A DNA stretch of 64,000 bases from Arthrobacter gallicola. GTDB lineage: Bacteria > Actinomycetota > Actinomycetes > Actinomycetales > Micrococcaceae. The stretch spans positions 186,001 to 250,000 of the forward strand of contig NZ_JACSQD010000006.1 in NCBI RefSeq assembly GCF_014836775.1, written 5' to 3'. The first letter of the stretch is position 1. Each line of letters starts with the position of its first letter. A program made the position numbers and the translations under genes. The notes under the pieces were generated by a model. That model was not told the DNA's origin. It did no database searches and saw nothing but the letters and a program-made list of their open reading frames with translations. Positions 55,164 to 64,000 of this stretch are shown here, in pieces.

Positions 55164-56063
55164 GTGAACCCATCTGTCTCCCGCTTTGGCCTGCTCCTCG
55201 ATGTGGACGGCCCCATCGCTTCCCCGGTGTCCCGAACTGTCACCCCCGCCGTGGTCCGCCACCTGGTTTCGCTGGCGTCCGCCGGCTGGCCCGTGGTCTT
55301 TAACACCGGGCGCTCCGACGCGTTCATCCGCACTCAGGTGATGGAACCGATGATCGCCGCAGGCCTTCCCGGCGATGTGCAGGTGCACGCCGTCTGCGAG
55401 AAGGGAGCGGTGTGGTTCACCTTCGACGGCACCGGACCGGGTGCGGTTCAGGTCGATAAGGCGCTGGCCCTGCCTGAGCCGTACGCCGATGCCGTGCGGG
55501 AGCTGGTGACACGAAAGTATGCCGCCCACATGTTCTTCGACGAGACCAAGCTCGCCATGGTCTCGGTGGAACAGAACGTCGACGTCGCGAACGCCGACTA
55601 CCTTACGGAACAGGAAACGTTCGACGCCGATGCCCTGGCGCTGATGTCCAGCTTCGACATGGGTGTGTGCCGCCTGGACCACCACGCTCCTGATTCAGAC
55701 GATTCCGTGGACTACCGGATCGATCCCACCATCATTTCCACCGATATCGAGGCGCTCGGCGTGGGCAAGGACCTCGGCGCCAGGCGGGCGCTGTCCCTGC
55801 TGGAAGCTGCCGGGACGCCGGTTCCCCGGACCTGGCGGACCGTCGGAGACTCCCGGACGGACTACGCGATGGCCGATGAGCTGCATACCCTGGGCTTCGA
55901 CGTCGCGCACGTGGATGTCCGGCCAGCCGACGGAGTGCCCGCTAAGCCGTACCCGGTGCTCTCGGCGCCCGGACTGATCCACGACGACGCCGGAGAGGCG
56001 TTCCTGGCCCGGTGGGTTGCGATGGCTGCCGGGCTGGCGAAGGACGACGCCGGCGTCGTGTAG
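55164..56063 (+). CDS. HAD-superfamily hydrolase (type IIB-like)
   Basis: 299 residues. GLLLDVDGPI is HAD motif I with DxD, FNTGRSD follows as motif II, the Lys lies in VGKDLGARRAL, and GDSRTDYAMADEL is motif IV. The cap between motifs II and III fits type IIB. Substrate, perhaps a sugar phosphate, unknown. GTG start with GGAGGG immediately before it. The 247 bp after it hold a long imperfect hairpin. Confidence 0.8.
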   Translation: MNPSVSRFGLLLDVDGPIASPVSRTVTPAVVRHLVSLASAGWPVVFNTGRSDAFIRTQVMEPMIAAGLPGDVQVHAVCEKGAVWFTFDGTGPGAVQVDKALALPEPYADAVRELVTRKYAAHMFFDETKLAMVSVEQNVDVANADYLTEQETFDADALALMSSFDMGVCRLDHHAPDSDDSVDYRIDPTIISTDIEALGVGKDLGARRALSLLEAAGTPVPRTWRTVGDSRTDYAMADELHTLGFDVAHVDVRPADGVPAKPYPVLSAPGLIHDDAGEAFLARWVAMAAGLAKDDAGVV

Positions 56064-56091
56064 GTTCCGGGGGCGCCGGCCGACCGTCGAT

Positions 56092-56138
56092 GTGCAGATA
56101 TGGCGACCTTCCGGCGATTTTGGTCGCCATACCTGCAC
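56092..56138. repeat. Long imperfect inverted repeat (REP-like or terminator)
   Basis: 17-bp arms with one mismatch (56092-56108 with 56122-56138), 13-nt loop, between a HAD gene and an oxygenase gene. Additional CCGGCGA-type repeats follow to 56190. It may be an intergenic repeat family member. Confidence 0.6.
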
Positions 56139-56310
56139 GTCCAGCGGGGGTCCGGCGAGCGGAAGTCGCCGGCCAGTTTCCTGCGAGGAACCCCGAATAT
56201 GACGCGCAGCAGGCTGGCGGAATCAACAAACCCGCAGGTCACAGCCTTATGACTCCATGTTGCGTAACATTTGATTCCCAGTTGACAAGCTCCGGTGCTA
56301 ATTTGCGGGA

Positions 56311-57342
56311 ATGAGCGATCACCCCACATCGATTCCCGTCCTGGACCTCAGCACCGCCCGCTCCGCGGACGGATCCTTCAATCCGCAGTTCATTGACCAG
56401 CTGCGCGAAGCGACCCATAAGATCGGGTTCTTCCAGCTGGTGGGCTACGGAGCCGGCGAAGAACGGGTAAAGGACCTCTTCGATGTCACCAAGCGCTTTT
56501 TCGACCTGCCGCTGGAAGACCGGCTGGAGCTGGATAACCGGAAGTCGCCGAACTTCCGCGGTTACACCCGGCTCGGCACCGAACTGACCCAGGGCCGCCC
56601 GGATGCCCGCGAGCAGGTGGACTTCGGTCCGGAGCGGGACGCCGTGGCGGACTATCCCGCTGATCAGCCGTTCTGGCTGGTGCAGGGGCCCAACCTCTTC
56701 CCGGACACCGTCCTGCCGGAGCTGCGCAAAACGGCAATGGAGTGGGCCGAGCTGATGTCCGCGGTGGGTGCGGAGCTGCTGTCCGCCATCGCGGTCTCGC
56801 TTGAACTGCCCGAGGACCACTTCGCGGAGCCGTTCGAGGGCACCCCGGCCTGGATGTCCAAGCTCATCCACTACGTGGGCGGCGTGGTGAAGGAAGCCGG
56901 AACCCAGGGAGTCGGCGCTCATGCCGACTACGGTTTTGTCACTCTGCTGCTGCAGGACGAGGTGGGCGGCCTGGAAGTGAAGCCCCACGAGTCCGAGGAA
57001 TGGCTGCCGGTCGAACCGATCCCCGGCGCCCTGGTGGTGAACCTGGGCGAGATGCTTGAGGTCGCGACGCAGGGCTACCTCTCCGCCACGATCCACCGCG
57101 TGCAGGCTCCGCCGCCCGGCGTGGACCGCTACGCCATCCCGTTCTTCTGGTCCCCGCGCCTGGATGCGGTGATCGATCCGGTGCAGCTGCCGCCGGCCCT
57201 CGCAGCCCAGTCCCGCGGCATCTCCGATGATCCGCAGAACCCGATGCTCGCTTCCTACGGCGCCAACGTGCTCAAGGGCTGGCTGCGTGCCCACCCGCAG
57301 GTCGCCTCGATCCATCACCCGGAACTGGTCTCCGCAAAGTAG
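56311..57342 (+). CDS. Isopenicillin N synthase-like 2-oxoglutarate/Fe(II) dioxygenase
   Basis: 343 residues. GAHADYGFVTLLLQDEVGGLEV holds the HxD of the Fe(II) triad; the distal His is in SATIHRVQAPPPG, and R in VDRYAIPFFWSP binds the co-substrate carboxylate. N-terminal IPVLDLSTAR and GFFQLVGYG match the DIOX_N region. Such bacterial enzymes oxidise small metabolites; no pathway link here. No obvious Shine-Dalgarno sequence directly precedes the ATG. Confidence 0.87.
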   Translation: MSDHPTSIPVLDLSTARSADGSFNPQFIDQLREATHKIGFFQLVGYGAGEERVKDLFDVTKRFFDLPLEDRLELDNRKSPNFRGYTRLGTELTQGRPDAREQVDFGPERDAVADYPADQPFWLVQGPNLFPDTVLPELRKTAMEWAELMSAVGAELLSAIAVSLELPEDHFAEPFEGTPAWMSKLIHYVGGVVKEAGTQGVGAHADYGFVTLLLQDEVGGLEVKPHESEEWLPVEPIPGALVVNLGEMLEVATQGYLSATIHRVQAPPPGVDRYAIPFFWSPRLDAVIDPVQLPPALAAQSRGISDDPQNPMLASYGANVLKGWLRAHPQVASIHHPELVSAK

Positions 57343-57399
57343 CGCTTATGTCCGCGCAGTGCCGGCGCTGGCACAGGCACAGGCACAGCCGCGGATTAT

Positions 57400-57456
57400 G
57401 ACGACGGCGGCACGGCAGCAGGTGCTTTTGGCACCTTCCGCCGGGCCGCCGTCGTC
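57400..57456 (+). terminator. Branched hairpin after the oxygenase gene
   Basis: 11-bp outer stem (57400-57410 with 57446-57456) with an inner 6-bp AGGTGC/GCACCT hairpin (57420-57425 with 57431-57436). Likely transcription end. Confidence 0.6.
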
Positions 57457-57519
57457 GTTGCCCGGTTCTTCCTGAACGAAACGGTAGGGTTGGCCCACCG
57501 ATAGAAACAGGAGAACACG

Positions 57520-57807
57520 ATGGCTGAAGTCCCGGGTCCCCTCGATCACACGTTTACCGCCCCCATTGGGGTGAACATCAAGGGTGATGTCTGGTCCTGC
57601 GTGGAGATGCCCGGATCCGCCGGGTTTTTCGGCACCGGAAAGACCGTCAAGGTTGTTGCCACAGTGGACGATGAGCCGGTACGGGGCGGAATGATGCCCA
57701 CCGGAACGGGCGGCCACATGCTCTCCATCAGCGCCAAGCTGAGGAAAAAGCTCGGCAAGGACATCGGTGACAACGTGACCGTCCACCTGATTGAGCGTCT
57801 GACCTAA
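57520..57807 (+). CDS. DUF1905 protein
   Basis: 95 residues: GTGKTVKVVATVDDEPVRGGMMPTGTGGHMLSISAKLRKKLGKDIGDNVTV is a typical DUF1905 beta-barrel-like domain with KxxGDxVxV end. Function not known; often fused to or near YdeI-family proteins, one of which is encoded at 4969. AGGAG precedes the ATG by 7 nt. Convergent with nagA (1-bp gap). Confidence 0.85.
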   Translation: MAEVPGPLDHTFTAPIGVNIKGDVWSCVEMPGSAGFFGTGKTVKVVATVDDEPVRGGMMPTGTGGHMLSISAKLRKKLGKDIGDNVTVHLIERLT

Positions 57808-57808
57808 G

Positions 57809-59110
57809 TCAGGCCTGCTGCGGAACGAGCCACTGGCCGCGGCGCATCACGCGGGCAGCTTCAAGCGCCGGTGTCAGCACCAGCAGATCAGCGGCGGCGC
57901 CGGCGGCGAGAACACCAATCTCCCGCCCGCGGCCCAGAACCCCGGCCGGAACCACCGCAGCCGAGGTGATGGCGTCCTCAAGGCTGGCTCCGGCGCGGAC
58001 GGTATTGCGGACCAGATCCAGCATGGTGGCCGTACCGCCGGCAATGGATCCGGTGGAAGCCAGCCGGGCAACCCCGTCCCGCACCGTAACCTCGGAAGGA
58101 CCCAGCTGGTACTGTCCGTCAGCCAGCCCAGCCGCGGCCATGGAATCGGTGACCAGGGCAATGTTCTGCGCGCCCAGCAGCTCGAACATGGTGCCCACGA
58201 GGTAGGGATCCAGATGCGTGTTGTCGGTGATGAGCTCCACCGCCGCACCGCCGGCTTTCGCTGCCCGCAGGCAGGCCGACAATGCCCCGGGGGCCCGGTG
58301 GTGCATGGGGTCCATCCCGTTGAACAGGTGAGTGACCGTGGGACGCGCCGCCGGCAGACCGGACGTGACCAGGAACTCCCTGGCCAGCTCCAGGGACTGG
58401 CCGGCTTCGGCCGGTGAGCAGGCGGTATGACCCAGGGACGGAACCACACCGTTCTCGGCCAGCAGCTCCACCAGCGCTGCCGCCCCGGGCAGTTCCGGTG
58501 CGTAGGTCATGGTGCGCAGCTGGCCGCGTGCTGCGCTGATGAATTCCCGGGCCAGTCCGAGGTCCGGATCCCGCAGCCACCGGGGGTCCTGGGCACCGCA
58601 GCGGGCTTCAGCGAGGAACGGGCCCTCCAGATGCAGCCCCGCTACCAGGCCTTCCTCCGCCAGGTCCGCGAGCAGGGCAAGCTGCCGCAGGAGAGTCTGC
58701 GGAGCAGAAGTCACCAGGCTGGCCATCACCGTGGTGGTGCCGGTGGCGTGCAACGCTTCGACAGCCCGGCGGGCCTCCTGCGCATCCGCCCCGGAAAAGT
58801 CGACGCCGTAGCCTCCGTGGCAGTGCAGATCGATCAGTCCGGGGATCATCACCTCACCGGCAGCAAGCTCCACGGTGACATCGCCCGGACGCGGTGACAC
58901 TGCGCTGCCTGGTCCCACATAGCTGAACTCTTCGCCGTCCACCACAACCGCGGTGTCCCCCAGGAGCCGGGCCCCGTTAACCCCGTCTCCGCGCAGCGCA
59001 GTCCCCCGCAGGATAGTGCGCGCACGGTCGCCGGCAGGGTGCCCGTGCTGCGCGGAACTACGGTCCGCCTCTGCCTGGGTGCGGTGAGGCTGCGCGGGGT
59101 TGATGGTCAT
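57809..59110 (-). CDS. nagA: N-acetylglucosamine-6-phosphate deacetylase
   Basis: 433 residues. IPGLIDLHCHGGYGVDF begins the metal site, GLHLEGPF holds the Glu ligand, LGHTACSP and THLFNGM the two His ligands, and DSMAAAGL the catalytic Asp. It removes acetate from GlcNAc-6-P to give glucosamine-6-P for nagB. An N-terminal 30-residue His/Gln-rich segment is extra; a later start is possible. It begins 30 bp after the nagB stop, so nagB and nagA share an operon with the GntR gene. Confidence 0.93.
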   Translation of the reverse strand: MTINPAQPHRTQAEADRSSAQHGHPAGDRARTILRGTALRGDGVNGARLLGDTAVVVDGEEFSYVGPGSAVSPRPGDVTVELAAGEVMIPGLIDLHCHGGYGVDFSGADAQEARRAVEALHATGTTTVMASLVTSAPQTLLRQLALLADLAEEGLVAGLHLEGPFLAEARCGAQDPRWLRDPDLGLAREFISAARGQLRTMTYAPELPGAAALVELLAENGVVPSLGHTACSPAEAGQSLELAREFLVTSGLPAARPTVTHLFNGMDPMHHRAPGALSACLRAAKAGGAAVELITDNTHLDPYLVGTMFELLGAQNIALVTDSMAAAGLADGQYQLGPSEVTVRDGVARLASTGSIAGGTATMLDLVRNTVRAGASLEDAITSAAVVPAGVLGRGREIGVLAAGAAADLLVLTPALEAARVMRRGQWLVPQQA

Positions 59111-59140
59111 TCGGTGCCCTTTCGGTGGGAGCTGGCTCGG

Positions 59141-60615
<1,475 letters not shown>

Positions 60616-60699
60616 GGATCCTCCTGAGACAACGGAAAGGTGGGCGCGCGGGCTGGGCGGCATGTACGCCAGAGAACTACCCGCTTCATCCACAGGATA

Positions 60700-60721
60700 T
60701 AGGATGTCCTACGTTTAGGAC
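60700..60721. promoter_or_regulatory. GntR operator candidate 1
   Basis: Two overlapping dyads: TAGGA-TG-TCCTA (60700-60711) and GTCCTA-CGTT-TAGGAC (60706-60721). They lie about 85 bp before the gntR start. They share (G/A)TCCTACGT with site 2. Confidence 0.6.
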
Positions 60722-60792
60722 AGGCTGGCTGAGTCTTAATTGTGATTCGCTTGACGTGCTGTTGTGAGGAACCTTACAGTTCTGAACAAGCA

Positions 60793-60811
60793 TCGGACAT
60801 CCTACGTCCGA
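60793..60811. promoter_or_regulatory. GntR operator candidate 2
   Basis: TCGGAC-N7-GTCCGA with core ATCCTACGT, 27 bp before the binding-protein ATG. It would overlap the promoter or leader of the importer operon. Confidence 0.6.
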
Positions 60812-60838
60812 TAAGTGACATGGATGGCGAGGCAACAG

Positions 60839-62449
60839 ATGAGCAACTCTTTTGAACCAAGCGCGCTGCTGAACGACTCAAGCCGCCGCAACTTCCTCAA
60901 GCTGGCGGGCGTCATGGGTGCCGCCGCAGCTTTCGCAGGTTCCCTTTCGGCATGCAGCCCCGGTGGAAGCCCAGCCACGGGCGGCAGCGCTGCCGCCGCT
61001 GAAGGCACGGGATCGATCGAGGCCGGTATTTCCTACCAGCTCTCAACCGGGTTTGACCCCATGCTCTCCACGGGAGCCACCCCCCTGGCCGCGAACCTGC
61101 ACGTGTTTGAGGGCCTGACCGAACTTCACCCGGCAACCCGGGAACCGTACCTGGCACTGGCGGCAGCAGAGCCGGTCAAGGTCGATGACACCACGTACGA
61201 GGTGAAGCTCCGCAGCGGCGCGAAGTTCCACAACGGCGATCCGGTCACCACGGAAGACGTTGTCTTCTCCTACGAGCGGGTCCTCGACCCGGCGAACAAG
61301 TCGCTGTTTGCAGGGTTCATCCCCTTCATCGACGCTGTGACCGCCAAGGACGATTCCACCGTCCAGTTCAAGCTCAAATACCCGTTCCCGGGTTTCAGCC
61401 CCCGTATTTCCGTCATCAAGATCGTGCCGAAGGCCGTTGTGACCGCAGATCCCGCGGGCTTCGACCTCAAGCCGGTCGGCTCCGGACCCTACAGCCTGGT
61501 TTCCGCGGTCAAGGAAGACCGGATCGTCTTCAAGAAGTTCGACGACTACAACGGCAAGTACCCGGCCCGCGTGGCGGACATGACCTGGCTGCTGCTGGCC
61601 GATCCGGCCGCCCGTGTGGCTGCCGTTCCGTCCCGGACCCAGGCCATTGAGGACGTCCCGTACCTGGATGTGGACCAGCTTGCCGGCAAGGTCGAGGTGG
61701 AGTCCGTTCAGTCCTTCGGCCTGCTGTTCCTGATGTTCAACTGCCAGAAGTTTGCCGACAAGCGCGTCCGCCAGGCACTGCACTACGCCATCGATACCGA
61801 GGCCGTCATTACCAAGGCGCTGCTGGGCAACGCCACCCCGGCGTCGTCCTACTTCCAGGAGGGCCACCCCTCCTACACCAAGGCTGCCGGTGTGTACGGG
61901 TACGACGCCGAGAAGGCCAAGTCCCTGCTCAAGGAGGCCGGCACGGAGAACATCAGCATCACGCTGACCTCCACCGACACCGGGTGGGTAACCCGCGTGG
62001 TGCCGCTGATCAAGGAATACTGGGACGCCATCGGCGTCACCACCACCCTGGAAATCCTGCAGTCCGCGGCGGTCTACGCCCCGGAGAAGGTGGGCGGCAA
62101 GAACTTCGATGTGCTCTGCGCACCGGGTGACCCCTCGGTCTTCGGCAACGACGGCGACATCCTGCTCAGCTGGTTCTACCGCGGTGCCACCTGGATGGAA
62201 AACCGCGCCGGCTGGAACACCACCCCGGAGTACGCGGATGTCCAGGCCAAGCTGGACGAGGCCGTGCAGCTCGATGCCGACAAGGCCAAGGCCATCCACG
62301 GCAACGTAGTGGACATTGTCTCCGAGGAAGTCCCGCTGTACCCGCTGTTCCACCGCAAGCTGCCCACCGCCTGGGACGGCAACGCGCTGGACGGCTTCCA
62401 GCCGCTGCCCACGACCGGTGTCTCCTTTGTTGGAGTCGGCCGCAAGTAA
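60839..62449 (+). CDS. ABC transporter substrate-binding lipoprotein, family 5
   Basis: 536 residues. Twin-arginine type signal (SSRRNFLKLAGVMG) with lipobox SLSAC, so Tat-exported and lipid-anchored. The SBP_bac_5 fold is shown by STGFDPMLSTGATPLAANLHVFEGL, the YEVKLRSGAKFHNGDPVTTEDVVFSYERV signature and VRQALHYAIDTEAV. Family 5 binds peptides, nickel or oligosaccharides. Divergence from nag genes with common operators suggests a GlcNAc-containing ligand such as a chito-oligosaccharide or muropeptide (inference). ATG 60839 is chosen over 60815. Confidence 0.87.
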   Translation: MSNSFEPSALLNDSSRRNFLKLAGVMGAAAAFAGSLSACSPGGSPATGGSAAAAEGTGSIEAGISYQLSTGFDPMLSTGATPLAANLHVFEGLTELHPATREPYLALAAAEPVKVDDTTYEVKLRSGAKFHNGDPVTTEDVVFSYERVLDPANKSLFAGFIPFIDAVTAKDDSTVQFKLKYPFPGFSPRISVIKIVPKAVVTADPAGFDLKPVGSGPYSLVSAVKEDRIVFKKFDDYNGKYPARVADMTWLLLADPAARVAAVPSRTQAIEDVPYLDVDQLAGKVEVESVQSFGLLFLMFNCQKFADKRVRQALHYAIDTEAVITKALLGNATPASSYFQEGHPSYTKAAGVYGYDAEKAKSLLKEAGTENISITLTSTDTGWVTRVVPLIKEYWDAIGVTTTLEILQSAAVYAPEKVGGKNFDVLCAPGDPSVFGNDGDILLSWFYRGATWMENRAGWNTTPEYADVQAKLDEAVQLDADKAKAIHGNVVDIVSEEVPLYPLFHRKLPTAWDGNALDGFQPLPTTGVSFVGVGRK

Positions 62450-62460
62450 CGGCACATCCC

Positions 62461-62497
62461 CGGCGGGGCGCCCCCAACGGCGCCCCGCCGGACTTTT
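62461..62497 (+). terminator. Intra-operon terminator/attenuator
   Basis: A 12-bp perfect stem (62461-62472 with 62479-62490) followed by TTTTTT, between the binding-protein and permease genes. It should let more binding protein than permease be made. Confidence 0.88.
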
Positions 62498-62520
62498 TTC
62501 CTGCGCATTGGAGTAATCGA

Positions 62521-63480
62521 GTGACAATGTTTATCCGCCTGCTTGGGCGCCGGCTTGCTGCCCTGCCGATCATGCTGCTGGGCGTGACGGTCATGGTGTT
62601 CATCGTGCTGTCCGTGGTTCCAGCAGACCGCGCCACCGCCGTTCTGGGCGAGAACGCCAGCGAGGAAGCCAAAGAGGCCTGGCGCGAAGAACGCGGCCTT
62701 AACGCTTCACTGGTCGTCCAGTTCCTGCGCTACCTGGGCGGCGTTATCCGGCTGGATTTCGGCGTCACCAATCCGCCCGAAGAGTCCGTGGCCACCAAAA
62801 TCGCCTCCGCCTTCCCGGTCACCCTGCAGCTGACCTTCCTGGGCATCGTGCTGGCCGTTGTCCTGGCCCTCACGCTCGGCATCACCGCCGCCCTGTACCG
62901 GGACCGCTGGCCGGACCAGGCCATCCGCATCTTCTCCATCGCGGCCATCGCCACCCCGTCCTTCTGGCTGGCGATCCTGCTGATCCAGTGGTTCGCCCTG
63001 CCTGAGGGATCCATCTTCCCCACCGGCGGGCTGGCCTGGGCAGAACAGTACGGGTTCGTGGGCTGGCTCTACTCCATGGCCCTGCCGGCACTGGCCCTGG
63101 GCATTCCCGTCTCGGCGTCACTCATCCGCGTGGTGCGCACCTCCATGGTGGAGGAGCTGGACCGCGACTATGTCCGCACCGCCATCGGCAACGGAGTCCC
63201 CTACCGCACCGTGGTGGCCCGCAACGTCCTGCGCAACGCCCTGGTCACCCCGGTCACCGTGCTGGGCCTGCGCGTCGGCTACCTGCTCGGCGGCGCCGTC
63301 GTCATCGAAAAAATCTTCAGCCTCAACGGCATGGGCGACCTGATTGTGGTGGGCCTGACGACGTCGGACACCAACCTGGTCCAGGGCGCGGTGCTCACCA
63401 TCGCCGTCGCCTTTGTCCTGGTCAACATTGTGGTTGACCTGCTCTACCTGGCCATCAACCCCCGAATCCGGACGGTGTAA
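62521..63480 (+). CDS. ABC transporter permease, DppB-like
   Basis: 319 residues, six hydrophobic segments. FIRLLGRRLAALPIMLLGVTVMVF is the N-terminal consensus and DYVRTAIGNGVPYRTVVARNVLRNAL the EAA-type loop that meets the ATPase. GTG 62521 follows GGAG at 7 nt; ATG 62527 is the alternative. The next gene starts 2 bp after its stop. Confidence 0.92.
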   Translation: MTMFIRLLGRRLAALPIMLLGVTVMVFIVLSVVPADRATAVLGENASEEAKEAWREERGLNASLVVQFLRYLGGVIRLDFGVTNPPEESVATKIASAFPVTLQLTFLGIVLAVVLALTLGITAALYRDRWPDQAIRIFSIAAIATPSFWLAILLIQWFALPEGSIFPTGGLAWAEQYGFVGWLYSMALPALALGIPVSASLIRVVRTSMVEELDRDYVRTAIGNGVPYRTVVARNVLRNALVTPVTVLGLRVGYLLGGAVVIEKIFSLNGMGDLIVVGLTTSDTNLVQGAVLTIAVAFVLVNIVVDLLYLAINPRIRTV

Positions 63481-63482
63481 CC

Positions 63483-64000
63483 ATGCGCAACTCACTGGCC
63501 GAACGGCTCAGCAATACCGGAGCACGCTTCACCGCTCTGAACCTCAGTTCCAAACTCGCCCTCGGATTCCTGGCGTTTATCGTCCTGGTCGCGATCGTCG
63601 GGCCCTTCTTTGCCCCGTTCGGCGAGAACGAATCCAGCGCACCCGTGCTCCCGCCGAGCAGCGAGCACCTCTTCGGCACCGACGGCTCCAGCTACGACGT
63701 GTTCTCCCGCCTGCTCTACGGAGCCCGGGTGTCCATCGCCATCGGCCTCGGCGCCGTCGCCCTGGCCCTGATCCTGGGCTCCATCCTCGGCGCCGTCGCC
63801 GCGACGTCGCGCAAGGCCGTGAGCGAAACCGTGATGCGCATCCTCGACATCATGATGGCCTTCCCCGGTATCGCTCTGGCCGCCGCCCTGCTGTTCGCGC
63901 TGCGCGACCACTCACTGAACCTCTTCGGCTCCACCGTTCCGGTGATCATCCTCGCGATCGCCATTGTTTACACCCCGCAGCTGGCCCGCGTGGTCCGGGC
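63483..64000 (+). CDS. ABC transporter permease, DppC-like (3' end outside the window)
   Basis: First 172 codons of the partner permease. It has an N-terminal cytoplasmic stretch, a first membrane helix (LALGFLAFIVLVAIVGPFF), the HLFGTDGSSYDVFSRLLYGAR signature of OppC/DppC proteins, then two more helices and AAVAATSRKAVSETVMR-type loop sequence. The frame is open to the last base. ATPase gene(s) should follow. Confidence 0.9.
   Translation, partial: MRNSLAERLSNTGARFTALNLSSKLALGFLAFIVLVAIVGPFFAPFGENESSAPVLPPSSEHLFGTDGSSYDVFSRLLYGARVSIAIGLGAVALALILGSILGAVAATSRKAVSETVMRILDIMMAFPGIALAAALLFALRDHSLNLFGSTVPVIILAIAIVYTPQLARVVR

Overview
The window is chromosomal DNA from a high-GC Gram-positive bacterium, most likely a Micrococcaceae (Arthrobacter-like) actinobacterium. 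This rests on protein resemblance, the RamB/isocitrate lyase/malate synthase arrangement, the LytR_C plus VapB-like pair, and many starts with a TANNNT -10 hexamer about 7 nt upstream (leaderless-type transcripts). No rRNA, tRNA, CRISPR array, insertion sequence or prophage was seen. Genes are dense, with many 4-nt ATGA/GTGA overlaps marking operons. The genus is inference.

Layout. 1-6 kb: 3' end of a siderophore NIS synthetase, a fatty/branched-acid oxidation pair (acyl-CoA dehydrogenase, SDR), a GH76 hydrolase, a class II glutamine amidotransferase coupled to a YdeI-family gene, and a degenerate Nudix protein. 6-13 kb: an unknown protein, a FUSC membrane protein, queuine salvage (tgt convergent with a queuine transporter), a TetR/membrane-protein pair and pyridoxine kinase. 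13-18 kb: a 1,211-residue secreted subtilase behind a long structured leader, and a Tat lipoprotein of the metallo-beta-lactamase fold. 18.5-22.5 kb: a ribose-type ABC importer. 22.5-33 kb: LysR, SDR and MFS genes converging on a seven-gene meta-cleavage operon for an unidentified aromatic compound. 33-41.5 kb: a MutM/Fpg glycosylase, an XRE regulator divergent from a type I methionine aminopeptidase, RamB with the glyoxylate shunt (aceA, aceB), and an amino-acid permease.

41.5-53.2 kb is the most unusual region. A 1,362-residue Pls/PosA-type single-module NRPS (adenylation, thiolation, then a membrane domain with hexapeptide-repeat-like segments) heads a six-gene operon with dapA, a DUF1624/DUF418 membrane protein, an L,D-transpeptidase-like protein, a 72-residue protein and an M1 metallopeptidase. 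A second DUF1624/DUF418 paralogue is divergent from the operon, and a 4'-phosphopantetheinyl transferase lies next to it. The adenylation pocket reads D-A-E-S-I-G-T-V-I-K, nearly the lysine code. The locus therefore looks like a system for a poly-lysine-type isopeptide, with precursor supply, carrier activation, membrane/wall functions and a possible degrading or self-protection peptidase.

53.2-64 kb: a FrnE-like DsbA oxidoreductase, the LytR_C/VapB-like pair, a HAD phosphatase, a 2-oxoglutarate/Fe(II) oxygenase, a DUF1905 protein, and an amino-sugar locus (nagA, nagB, GntR regulator). The last is divergent from a family 5 ABC importer that runs off the window. Palindromes between the GntR gene and the importer suggest joint control of uptake and catabolism of GlcNAc-containing material.
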